A stretch of 64,000 nucleotides of DNA from Drosophila miranda. Taxonomy: Eukaryota > Arthropoda > Insecta > Diptera > Drosophilidae. The first letter of the stretch is position 1. The number at the start of each line of letters is the position of its first letter. The stretch lies in NCBI RefSeq assembly GCF_003369915.1, contig NC_046675.1:20584001-20648000 (forward strand), given 5' to 3'. Below the pieces are notes generated by a model. The model did no database searches. It was given only the letters and a program-made list of their open reading frames with translations, and was not told where the DNA came from. The position numbers and the translations under genes were made by a program. Positions 1-11,300 of the stretch are shown here, one piece after another.

Positions 1-716
1 GCAACCATCTCATAGTCCTTGGGTTCGTTTGGAAGCACGATTGACGGTTGCGATTGAAGATGCTCCAGTTAATCCCCAGCGAAACAAAGCACTCAGTCAC
101 CCAGCTGCCCATAGCTATCCAAGTCCCTCTAGAAATACTCGGAAACAGTTTAGAGCTTTCCCAGATCATGTTCTTTCAGCCTTCAACAGTTAACCTAAGG
201 TCCTGCACTCCATTTAATAAATTAGATAATCGGATAAGAGTATTCGCCTGTTTTTCTTTCCTATTCTCTTCAGCTAGTACACCATATTGTTGTGGATTCC
301 CCCACTTTACTGGCACACTAATTGGGTTACGCTGACACTGTCATCTTTAATGTTCTGAGAGCAAACATTAAACAAAATAATGCAATGGCAAATGCCATAT
401 GTGCGGGCAAAAAGGCATTGGGAAGGGGACAACAATCCACCCAACAATGTCGCTCGAAATTTGCACAAAATTTGAATAAACTGATTGGGTGCCGAGTGGT
501 ACGAGTATGCGAAATAGTGCGTCAGATGTGCCCGGAAAGGACGGGCGTGATCGGAAGAGGGGATAGGCCATAGTGCCTGCCCAACGATTACCATTTAAAT
601 TAAAATATTCGCCCACTTGACGCGGCCTACGCTGGGTAATCGATGGAACAGCATAAAGAAATTGGTTTAACTTTTATTATTTTGTTCATTGGAATTGTAC
701 AGCCTACGACGTTTAT
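1..716. other. Left-edge intergenic sequence, no supported gene
   Basis: No reading frame here resembles a protein I recognise, and the short open frames on both strands overlap each other. The only supported signal is at the right end: a reverse-strand AATAAA (positions 673-678 read on the minus strand), about 40 bases past the stop of the acyl-CoA synthetase gene, which fits its poly(A) signal. The rest is probably 3' flank or the edge of the next gene. Confidence 0.5.
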
Positions 717-2893
717 TCAGTCCAACAGCTTGGCCACAATGGGATCGGGGGCGGACATCGCATAGCCCAGCTGCTGCAGGGCACGCCGGATCTCAGTGAA
801 GACGCTCGCATCGTCGATGGTGGCCGGCAGGATCACACGCTCGTTACGGGCAAAGTCCGCCATAGCCTTGCGCATGGTCTTCCCAGAGCGAGTGCGTGGC
901 AGATTGTTGACCGAGGTGATCAGCCGGAAGGCGGCAATTGGCCCCACCACATCGCGGATCAGCTTGATGATCTCGGTCGAGAGTTTGGCGTCCGTTTTCC
1001 GGCAATTCTCGACGGGTATGTAGAGGCATAGCGGCACCTGTCCCTTGGTGGGCTCGGGCACACCGAAGACAGCCACATCGACCACGTCGGGGTGCCTGAG
1101 AACAGCATCCTCCAAACTGGAGGTGGAGATACGATGTCCAGCCACATTGATGACATCATCGTCGCGTGCCGTGACGAATATATAGCCACGTTCATCCTTA
1201 TAGCCAGCATCCATGGTGTCGTAGTAGCCCTAGAATCAGAAAGATTTAAATACCAGTGGGAGAGCAGTTCTCTGTCCAAAAAAACTCACTGGAAACTTTT
1301 GGAAGTACAGCTTGCGGAAGAGCTCCTCGTTCTTGTAGAGCGTGGCCATGTTGCCCGGGGGCAGGGGCATCTTCAGCACAATTCTTCCCAGTTCCGAGGA
1401 TTCACACTCGCTGCCATCGGGCTTTAGGATCTTGACTGCAAAAGAAAGGAATATTTTAAGAAATAGAAATACTAATAATTTGTGTGGCTAGCTTTTACCA
1501 TCGTAGCCCATCAAGGGCAGACCCGTGGAGTAGGTGGGCGGACTGAGGCTCTGCTGAAAGCCCAGGCAGGTGGCAGTCACCGCAGAGCCCGTCTCCGTCT
1601 GCCACCAGTGGTTCAGTGCCGGCACCTTGAAGGTCTTCTCGATCCACATCTTCGTTTCGTAATCGCAGTGCTCGCCGGCAATGAAAATGGCACGCAGGGA
1701 TTTCATAGAGTACTGCCGACCATAGCTGATGTCCGGATCGGCGCGACGGATCACCCGGAAGGAGGTTGGCACGGAAAAGATCGAACGGACCTTGTACTGA
1801 TCGATGATCCTGCCGCGGAGATAGGAAGAGAATGAAGCATCAGCCTAACGCCCACCCGAAAGTGATCAGTGCGGGTCTCACCTGAAGTACTGTCCAGGAT
1901 CTGGAGTGCGATCTGGTTTTCCCTCGTACATGACGCTGGTGGCGCCCAGGCAGAGGGGACCGTAGCAGATGTACGAGTGTCCCACCACCCAACCCATGTC
2001 GGAGGCAGCCCACCAAGTGTCGCCCGGTCCTATGCCGTAGATACGCTTCAGCGTGTACATCAGGGCCACCAGATGGCCGCCAATGGTGCGGAGCACTCCC
2101 TTCGGCTTGTCGGTGGTGCCCGAGGTGTAGAGGATGTACAGCGGATCGTTGGCCTCGATGGGCACACAGGCAATAGGTTGGTTGGCATCTGCCATGGCCA
2201 GGACATCGGACCAGAGCACATCCGCAACTTCGTCCACTGTGTCCACAGAGACATTGTCCCGCATGAAGATGATGTTGCGCTGGGGCGGGTGCCAGCGCGA
2301 CATGTTGATGGCCGAGTGGAGGATTTCCAGATAGGGCACAACTTTGCCCGGCTCCACGCCCACATTCGAGGCGATCACAAGCTTCGGTTCCACATGCTCG
2401 ATTCTCGAACAGAGCTCCCGTGCAGCAAAGCCGCCAAAGACCACCGAATGAATGGCTCCCAGGCGAACGATGGCCAGCATGGCAATGATCGTCTCGGGTA
2501 TGAGCGGCATGTAGATCACCACACGATCCCCCTTGACCACGCCCATTTTGGCAAGGCCACCGGCCAGGAGGATGATCTGATCGTAGAGCTCCTGGTAGGT
2601 GACACGGCGCACCGTTCCCGTCAGTGGGCTGTCGTGGATGAGGGCCACCTGCTCGCCCCTGCCGGCCAGAATGTGCCGATCGATGGCATTGTAGCAGGCA
2701 TTCAGATAGCCCCCGACATACCACTTGCTGAAGGGTGGATTGCTGTTGTCCAGCACCTGCTGCCAAGGACGGTCCCAGTCCAGCAGATGTCCCTGCTCCT
2801 CCCAGAAGGCCACCGGGTTCTGAATACTCTGGCGATAGGCCTCCAGATAGGTGGGATCGTGTGCCTCGATTGGCATGCCACCAATAGAGGCAC
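717..2893 (-). CDS. CG6432: Short-chain acyl-CoA synthetase, ACSS3 type (5' exon unresolved)
   Basis: Predicted to join acetate, propionate or a similar short acid to coenzyme A through an acyl-AMP intermediate; ACSS3 proteins are mitochondrial. Coding exons on the minus strand are 2893-1882, 1809-1499, 1435-1290 and 1229-717, and all phases match, giving about 660 residues. Visible motifs are the AMP-binding loop YILYTSGTTDKPKG, the GDTWWAASDMGWVVGHSY core, HWWQTETGS, PGYYDTMDAGYKDERGY, and the C-terminal RTRSGKTMRK with the catalytic lysine. The best family match I can recall is human ACSS3 (about 686 residues), not the cytosolic acetyl-CoA synthetase. The first exon shown starts in phase 1, so a short upstream exon, probably with a transit peptide, should lie between 2894 and about 4000; I could not place it. 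The internal Met at 2876 is the fallback start. The CG number is assigned from family and neighbourhood and is less certain than the function. Confidence 0.88.
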
Positions 2894-4494
2894 CTGAACA
2901 GAAGAGACGATGGGCATTAGTAAGACGACGATGGGTTCATTGTCCTACTGCGTCCAAGCGTGTAAGTTGGATGTTCTTCTTGGCTGCATACTAAGTTGGT
3001 GCATAAAATTAGGCGCCTAAACTAATTTACACCACTTTCCACCTTACACAACGCACGCCATTGGGCCCGAATTGAATTTTAAATACCCTAAATGTCGCGG
3101 TCACTCAACTGATTTATATACTACTCGTACTCGGACATACGAGTCTATGGTATATAGCCCGCCCCATGGGCTGTAGACGAGCATACGGGGCATACAGGCA
3201 GCCAGACAGAAAGAGAGACATAGTAGACATGGAAGCCTAATCCGCAGCACGTCATTGTGAGACTTGAAGCTTGGACTCCTCTAAGTCTACTCCGTATTGC
3301 ATAAGCTAATGAGCCTAAGAATTTGAACTCCAATCAATTATATCATTAAGTGGGAATTTACGCATTGGTCGAAAGTTTTTATACAGGGGTATATACGCGT
3401 ATGTATGATCTATATGTGCATATATCTATATATCGTTACACACAGCTTTAAAGCTATTTTTCCGTTCTTCAATCAATCACACCATTTTAATATAACCCAT
3501 GTAATATAGGTATCCTATTACAACACATAGTTTTGAGGTTATAGAACGAAGATATACCCCTAAAAATCAGGAAATCTCACACTAAAGACTCTCACGTTCT
3601 TTCAATCGTTTGGGGATAACTTACTGCCTTCGTAATTTACATAATTCACTGCACTTGAATCCGGTTCCATTCTATGTAGATATGTTAGTTGTTGTGTATT
3701 AGAAATTGGGTTTTTTGTGGGTATATGAAAGGTATATCCTATGTGATGTATCCGTCCAAAAACAGCTGAAAACAAAACACAACCGTCGCACTCTAGTCGA
3801 GACCTTGCAATGGAACTGTAAAATGTAGAACGACAAGTAGACAACCAGAACCTTTAAGAATTAGTCGTCGATCAAAGGTGCTTTCTTGAAATTCTCAGCA
3901 AATACTCATCGAGCAAAAGAGAGAACTGAAACGACGATATTACGGAACATTTAGCAAAGAGGAGCAATCCCCTAATATTACATTACAATGAGTACCATCA
4001 AGTGACCCAAGACGACACCATCCTCCTGGCAGAACGTCCAATCAACCGAGGGGCGCTGTCGTATGACACTCAACCGAACCAGTCGCGTTCTTGTAGGAAA
4101 GATACATGTTAGACTATTGATCGACGAAGATTAGAACTAATTAAAGTGTGCTAAAATAGCAAAGACTTCACCAAAAATATAAATATTAATACCAATTACT
4201 GGAAAGGCAGGTTAGGATTTGTTCTTTGAGGAGAGCAAAGGAATTGGTGGTAGATATAGGTTGTACGCTAAGCGATCTGCCAAGCGGAAAGAACAAAGCT
4301 ATAATGGTTCTATTGAAACATCTGGGAAATTTGTAATGCATTCCCTATAAGGATACACAATTGAAAAGACAATAAAATATTAACCATCAAATATAAGCTA
4401 TTCATATACACAAAATATTAATGTAATTTAATATTTTCTCAGCTTAACTTAAATAAAAAATGAAATTTTAAACTGTACGAGATGATATAGTCCC
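2894..4494. other. Intergenic: ACSS3 5' region and Dis3 3' flank
   Basis: AT-rich sequence between two minus-strand genes. It should contain the missing first exon and promoter of the acyl-CoA synthetase, but no frame with a convincing start and a phase-1 donor stands out. Runs such as the tatata-rich stretch at 3400-3440 are low complexity. I see no further gene. Confidence 0.45.
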
Positions 4495-7400
4495 TTAGTT
4501 CTTCTTCTTGGTATCCTTCTTGGTCTTTTTTGTGGGTGGTATATCTGCATCTGTACTTGGCTCAACACTGAATCCCTTGATGTAGGGCTTGACTAGTCGG
4601 AAGACCAATTTCTCGTGCTGCACATTGGACGAATCCAGACTCAATCGGACAGAGACTGGATCGAAGGAATGGAAGACCACATTGCCGCATCTCTGCGTGT
4701 GATCCTCCTCGTTGAATGTGAATATGACCTCGCTCTTGGTGCGCTCCACTCCATCCTTGCCGTCTTTGTCGGTCTTCAAATACAAAGTACCCTCGAGACC
4801 GTACTTGGGGATGAGCACTTGCAGGGCATTCTTCCGCACGAATAAGACATAACTAAAGGGAACAGAACTGTGTAAAACCAGAGTATTCAATGACTTTAAC
4901 ATCTAGATCACATACCCCTCTTCGTCCTCCTCCTTGCCGCGGAAGAACAGATGCGTGTTGAGACCCACTGAGGCGCGAGCCGCATACTGTGCCATTTTAT
5001 GGCGGTAGTTCAGGTTGTGGCACAGCTCTTCATTCGACTTGCGCTCCAGCAGCTGAGCATATGTGCTGTCGGCCCCAATCGAAGCAGCCAGCAGGCGATG
5101 CACCATTATGTCCGAGTACCGACGAATGGGAGATGTGAAATGCGTGTAAATGGGCGCGGCCAGGCCGTAATGGAAGAACTCCTCCTTCTGTAGGCTGCCG
5201 CTAATGAAGTAGACTGCCTGCATCATGCAGCGTGTGGTTAAAATGCGAATCATCGTGTTGAAATATGGATTGTCCTCCTTCACGCACTTGTCCAGCGAAT
5301 GTGACAATACCAGACCCGTCTCCGTGTCCACCTGGAAGCCCTGATAGCGGGCAGCCTTCACCAGTGGATCAAAGTTGGTGGGCGGTGGCTTCGGATGGCG
5401 ACGCAGGACAGCGCATTCCGTGAACTCGGCGGATATGTGCTCCGCCACTGTGATATTGGCCAGCAACATGAATTCCTCCACCATGGAGTTGGTTTCGCGC
5501 ATCTGTTTGGCCTCCACCTCGAGGGGCTCATGCGTTTCGCTGTCCACCTGGAAGCGGATCTCGGGTGAGGCCAGAACCAGGGCACCGTTATCCATGCGTC
5601 GTTTCTTGAGGATCTTGGCCAGTCGATTCAAATGCCTCAAGGATTTGGCAATTTCACTTTGCTGCGTGGCGTCATCGATCAGTACCTGCGCCTCCTCGTA
5701 TGTCATGGCACGCTTGGACTTGATCACGCTCTTGTGGAAGCGTTTGTCAATCACATTCGCCTCCTTGTCCACCTCCCAGACACAGGAGAAGGCAAACCGC
5801 TCGACGCCACCCACCAGGGAGCACAGATTGGAGCTGAGCAACTCGGGCACCATGTCGATGCGCTTGCCCACCAAATAGACGGTGGTGCCGCGGGCAGCAG
5901 CCTCCTTATCCAAGGCATTCCCGGGCCGGATAAAGTGACTGACATCGGCTATGTGGACACCCACCTCGAAATTGCCATTGGGCAGCTCGCGACAATGGAG
6001 GGCATCATCGATGTCCGTGCAGCCGGGCGGATCCACCGAACAAATGTCGAGTTCGCGCAGATCCACACGCTTGGCATAGTCCTCCGCAGTGATGGACCAG
6101 GGCAGTTTTGGCAGAAAGCTGAGGACTTCCTCCGAGAATTTGCAGTGGGGGACGTCGTGCTCCAGCAGGATCACCTCATTCTCGGTGGCCATGTCCCCGA
6201 GGGGTCCCAGAGAGCGCACAAAGTGCCCCTGCGGATAGCGCGAGTTCCGCGGCCACGTATCGATGGTCACAATGATGCGCTGATTCTGCAGCTTGGCCGC
6301 CTGACGCGTCTCGATGCGAATGCGGGGAATCTTGCGATCGGCGGGCACAAAAATATGACGATTCGTGTTCTCTATCAGGCTGGGCTGCAAGATGCCACAA
6401 TACTGCCGCCATTTGCGCCGCACGATGCCCACAATCCGACCCGTGGGTGTGCGCTCTGCGGAGGCGGCAGCGGCCGCTTGCTGCACTTGCTTCAGCATGT
6501 CCTTCTCCTCCTCGGCGCGCTCCTCGCTCGGCACATCGTCAGCGTAGACGTTCTTCTCCTCTAGGACAATCTCACTGGGGGCCGACCACTCGCTCTCCGG
6601 CAAAAGTTCCACTGCCACCATGTCTCCATCCACGGCCCGGTTAAGACACTCGCGACCTTGTATTAGAATCTATTTCAGAGAAATGCGAATTAGGAAAAGT
6701 TATCAGCAAAAAGGTTTTACTCTGGAATACATACCCCCTTCTCGTAGGTCTCCACATTGACGCTGCCTTCGAGGTAGTTCTCTCTGGACGCCTGAAAGGC
6801 TCCCTGCAACAGCTTCTTTAGCCGCAGACCCTCGAGGACCTGCTTCATGCTCAAATGTGCTGGATACTGCGGCAATGCCTGCTTCTCGTTGTCGAAGGTT
6901 TTGTGCGACAATTTGTCCAGCAGCAGGGGAAAATCTTCAAGAGATTTCACATACTCTGAGGCGGAGGCCACTAGGATACCTTCTGCTTCTGCCTTGGCCC
7001 GGTTACCGGCATCGTCAGTGAGCAGGACAACCCGAGTGTTGGCCATGCCGCTTCGCTCTAACTCCTTGGACGACTGCGATGTCTCCAGATGGGTGTCATA
7101 CCACTTGGTAGCCATGCGAATGGCGCGATCATTACGATCGTTGGCAGTTTCCCCCGGATCCCGATCGGCATAGGTGTCCCTGAAATACAAACGTTCGTAA
7201 TATATGGCTTTGGGCTCTATTGAGGCATGGGCTTCCACTTACTTGTGATGCTCATTGACAAACACATAGAAATTCCTGGTGCGATCATGAATGATCTCGT
7301 TGAAGCGCTTGTAGATGGACGAGCTTTTGTGTTTCATCTCGTTCAGCACTGTGGTCAGCACAATCACATTGTGCAACACATCCTCCTCCAGCACATCGAT

Positions 7401-7622
7401 CTGGTCCAGCACCACATTGGTGTCCAACACCAGGTAGTGGGGGAACTTGAAGAGGCTGCTGGCGATCTCATGCTTCGACGTCAATTGATAAACCTCGTTT
7501 TGAAAGCAATATTTGCACAGATCCGAGCCGCAACCGATATCATCGCGTAGGTAGTGCTCTCGTACAATTTTTAGGATGTTTCCACGCTTAGTTTTACGCG
7601 TAAATTCGCGTAAAGTCTGCAT
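4495..7622 (-). CDS. Dis3: Dis3/Rrp44, catalytic subunit of the RNA exosome
   Basis: 3'-5' exoribonuclease and endonuclease of the RNA exosome, acting in nuclear and cytoplasmic RNA processing and decay. Exons on the minus strand are 7622-7243, 7179-6735, 6669-4916 and 4852-4495; phases join cleanly to give 978 residues, close to the roughly 980 expected. In order the protein has an N-terminal Cys cluster (CGSDLCKYC) and a PIN endonuclease domain with acidic residues in VLDTNVVLDQID, then cold-shock domains. The RNB exonuclease domain carries the catalytic aspartates in SVDPPGCTDIDDALHC, and YTHFTSPIRRYSDIMVHR lies near its end. An S1 domain and a lysine-rich tail (KDTKKKN) finish the protein. 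The start Met (MQTLREFTRKTKRGN) matches the family N-terminus. The gene is head-to-head with the Rrp5 gene, 775 bases apart. I see no break or missing catalytic residue. Confidence 0.96.
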
Positions 7623-7734
7623 TTTTAAAAAGTTTTTACAACATGTGCGGTGTCTGACACCAACTTAACCCATTAAACCCCCTTAATTTAAGCAAGATAG
7701 CAACTTGAGTGAAACAGCGGAAAATAATAGTAAT

Positions 7735-8140
7735 AATAATTTTTCTTGTGGATCCATCCTATCCTTCATCTTTATTTAAAAAAAAGAGCTCGATATCTTT
7801 CACCTAAAATTCATAATTTTCGTGGAGTGTATTTAATACCACATGGCCGACAATGGATTAATGTACACTTTCCACGATCAAAAATCATATTCCCCGATTT
7901 TGATATTCGGCTTAATATTACTAGCTAGCTAGGACCCTCAGCCCTGAACACATAATTTTATCCGATTAATACACAAATTTTCTACAAAATTGGCTAAATT
8001 TTAAGACAAATTTTTTGTGGATTTTTATTAAAATAAGGTTTAAACAAAAAAGGTCAAATTATAAATTGTTGCTATAGAAATTTTTGACTTTGCGTCTTTT
8101 ACAGCACATATCCCGCGCAACTCAATTTTTGAATATATTT
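7735..8140. repeat. Dispersed repeat in the Dis3/Rrp5 shared promoter region
   Basis: This stretch resembles the sequence downstream of both Torip-like copies (24060-24517 and 25715-26205). Shared landmarks in the same order are GATATCTTTCACCT, an ATTTTCGTGG/ATTTTCGGTGG block, TTCCCCGATTTTGATATTC followed by AATATTA-TAGCTAG, a GACC-TCAG-CC-CACA-AATTTT block, and ggtttaaacaaaaaa with aaaggtcaa. Its presence here without any gene sequence suggests an interspersed element, not just a gene flank. Boundaries are approximate and I do not recognise the family. Confidence 0.6.
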
Positions 8141-8329
8141 TGATAAACACAATAAAACTATGAAATATATTTTGTTCTGTCAAGCTGTTAATGTTACTGA
8201 TTAATATTCAGTTTTTTCATAAAGTTCTCATATATGTAAGAAAACGCCGATTTCCATGCACCAACAATTTTCCGCCATCGACAATATTTTTTCGTTTACC
8301 AGCACTGACTCTGAATTTGTTCGTCGACG

Positions 8330-8335
8330 CACGTG
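8330..8335. promoter_or_regulatory. CACGTG E-box 62 bases upstream of the Rrp5 start
   Basis: A palindromic CACGTG sits 62 bases upstream of the Rrp5/CG5728 ATG. In Drosophila, Myc/Max commonly acts through CACGTG close to the transcription start of ribosome-biogenesis genes. The sequence shows only the motif; its use by Myc is inferred from gene function and position. Confidence 0.4.
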
Positions 8336-8397
8336 TGCAAAGGGAGGGCACGAAGTTAAATTTTTAATATTTAAAGCAATTAAATTCAGTTTCAACA

Positions 8398-11300
8398 ATG
8401 GTTCCTTATGAAAAAAGTTTCCCGCGTGGCGGCATAGTCCATGCAGAAGCCAAATCAGCAAACGCCAACATTGTAGGCTTGCGCAGCAACAGTTTTCACC
8501 TGCCGTTTTTACAGATTTTCCCCCTGTTTTTCAGATATTTGGTGCGACACAGAAGAAGGCTAAAAAGGGACAACAAAGCAAAGCAAAGGATAGCTTCCTG
8601 AAGGAGCTCACCGAAGAATACAATGATCAACTGGAATCGGCATCTGCGGAAACGCTCAGGCTTGACACCCTACAGGAGGACATGCTGGTTATGGGAGTCG
8701 TCAAGGAAAGCAGCGCCATTTCTCTGCAGATCGCCATACCCGGACGGATGACAGCCCGCACTCAGGTGGGTGAAATATCGGAGACCTACACACGCGTCGC
8801 TCAGTCGGCAATGGCTGGCGAAACGAGTGATTATCACGATCTGACAGAGCTCTTCCCCGTGGGCACCATTGTGTATGGCAAAGCCATCAAAACAGATAAG
8901 CCGGGCAGCAATCGAACCTCCGTGCTGTTGTCCCTCAAGCCAGCCGATGTCCATGAGAGGCTGCACCACAAGAACATCAAGAAGGGATTTGTCTTTTCCG
9001 GTGCCATATCTGAGGCTCTGGAGCACGGCTATGTGATTGAAACCGGCATTCAGGGCCTGACGGCCTTTGTGGCCTGCGAGGCGGCAGAGCAAACGCTGCA
9101 CGTGGGACAATTGGCGTTCCTCAAAGTGAAGCAAGTCAAACACGATGCCAGCACTAGCAGTTGCACCTGCGTCCACGTACAGCAGGATGCATTGAAGATC
9201 AAGAGCCAGAATGAATCGAATCTGGACTACATTCTGCCTGGCAGTATTGTCAGGTTCAAGCTGTCGAAACAGCTAAAGGACGGCCTCAAGGGCAGCATCA
9301 TGAACGAATCATTCACGGCCTACGTAAACGAACATCACCTGGCCAATGCCCTGGAAACCCCCGAGGACTACGAGCTGAACGAGGAGTACCATGCCCGTGT
9401 GCTGTATGTCATGCCTCTGACCAAACTGGTCTACCTGACGCTCAATCTGGACATCAAGCAGAGAGCAGAAGACGTGGAGGAGCAGGAGGAGGAGCCGCTC
9501 AAGCCAGGCTCGATCGTGGAGAAGGCCAAAGTCCTACGCCTGGGCAGTGGTGGTGTGGTGCTGCTGCTCAATAAAAAGCTGAAGGCCATCCTTTCCTACG
9601 GCTCCATCAAGGCAAACTTCAAAGGAAACTACGACAAGGACGAGGTGCTGTCCAAGTATGGTCGCAAAACCAAGCATAAAGTACGCGTCCTAGGCTACGA
9701 TATGATCGAATCGCTATACTACTGCTCCGACGATCCCAATCTGGTCAATGAGAAGCTCTACAGTCTGGAAGATCTCAATCCGGGGGATATTGTCACCGCA
9801 AAGATGATCAAAAAGGACGAAAAGATCAACGGCTGGACGGTGAAGATTGGCAGGCTGAATGGCATCATCGATCAGCTCTATTTGGCCAACAACCTCCGCT
9901 ACGAGGTGGGCCAACGCGTGCGCTGTCGCGTCCTCGACATTAGCCTGGATCGCAAGACCTGTTATTTGAGCAATCGCAGCGAATACCTGCGGAAGGATGC
10001 CAAGCTGTTGACCAGTCTATCGGCTGCACAGGAGGGGGGCGTCTACCTGGGCACCGTTGTCCGCTGCGAGCCTGGCTATATCCTGGTAAAGTTCGGGGAT
10101 GGCATCAAGGGTGTCCTCCATCGCCAGAACCTGAGCGAAAAGAGCTCGCTTTCGTTCTTTGAGGGCCAGACCACAACGTTCCGGATACTGAGCCGCAACA
10201 AGGATCAGATCACCTTGACGCTGCCCGAGGATAAGTTCCAGCTGGGCGAGATCTGTCCCGTGGAGATAACCAATGCATTGGATGCTGGTCTCGAGATGAA
10301 AATCACCTATCCCGCCGATGAGGACGAAGATGCAGACCAGGACGACGAGCAAGAGCCAAAGATAGAGGAATTTCTTGGCCTCATTCCATCCAGCCTGCTG
10401 TCGGATCACGTAGAACTGATTGCCGCCCAGAAGCGCATCCATCCGGTGGGCTCGCACACGGAGGCCGCCTGCATTGGCCAGAATATTTTCAGCCTCCGCG
10501 ATGTCCCGTACTTCAGTGGCCAGCTCACCAAGGACTGGAAGACCGTCCAAGTGGGGGACATAGTGCGGGCGTATGTCAAAAATGTATCCACCGATCAGGT
10601 GGTGGATCTTATGGTGGCCATACGCGACTACAACAAGGTGGTGAAGGTGCACGTGAAGATGCTGCGCCTGAATGCCGTGCGGGCACTGCCCGTTGATCTT
10701 ACGCCCGATCAGCTGCTGTACGTGAAGGTTCTCAGCAAATCTGTGGAGACCAAGACGCTGACAGTCTCGGCCAAACTCACGGATGTGTGGAGCGGGGATC
10801 TGGGCGAGACGGCCAAGCTGGTGGAGAGGTAAAAGAGCAGCCCGAACATAGTTCTAAGGAGTCTTCATTAACACTTGTATTTCCTTGCAGCTATTTCGAT
10901 GAATTGATGCAGATAAGGTCTGTGCTGAAGGAGAAATCCGCACCCATTGCCAAATTCGATTTGGGGAAAACCATCAGCGTGATCTTCAAGGGCATTGATC
11001 CGGTGTCCAACGATTGGCTCTATACAGTAGAGGGTTCTCCAAAGGTGAAGGCTCTGCTGGTCTCCAGTCTGGCTCCAGCAGGCAGCGCCGTCACTCCTCA
11101 GGTGGGCAGCAAACAGCTGGCCGTGATCTTGTGGATCGATTATGCCGAGGATCTGCTGCTTGTCAGCACCAAGAAGGTGGATATTGAGCACATCAAAACC
11201 CAATGGCTGATACCCAGCAATTTCATTGGCAAGACCGGAATGAAGGCCAAGGTTTTGCTTAAACTGGACTCCGTTATCGTCTGCTCTCTAAAGAAGGGCG

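Noticed and set aside
1840-2897. Long open frames on both strands over the acyl-CoA synthetase exon
   Set aside because: They are out-of-frame or antisense readings of the GC-rich coding exon; only the frame with AMP-binding motifs makes a known protein.
5632-6564. 310-residue plus-strand open frame
   Set aside because: Antisense to the RNB region of Dis3 and without any family resemblance; codon bias of the true gene produces it.
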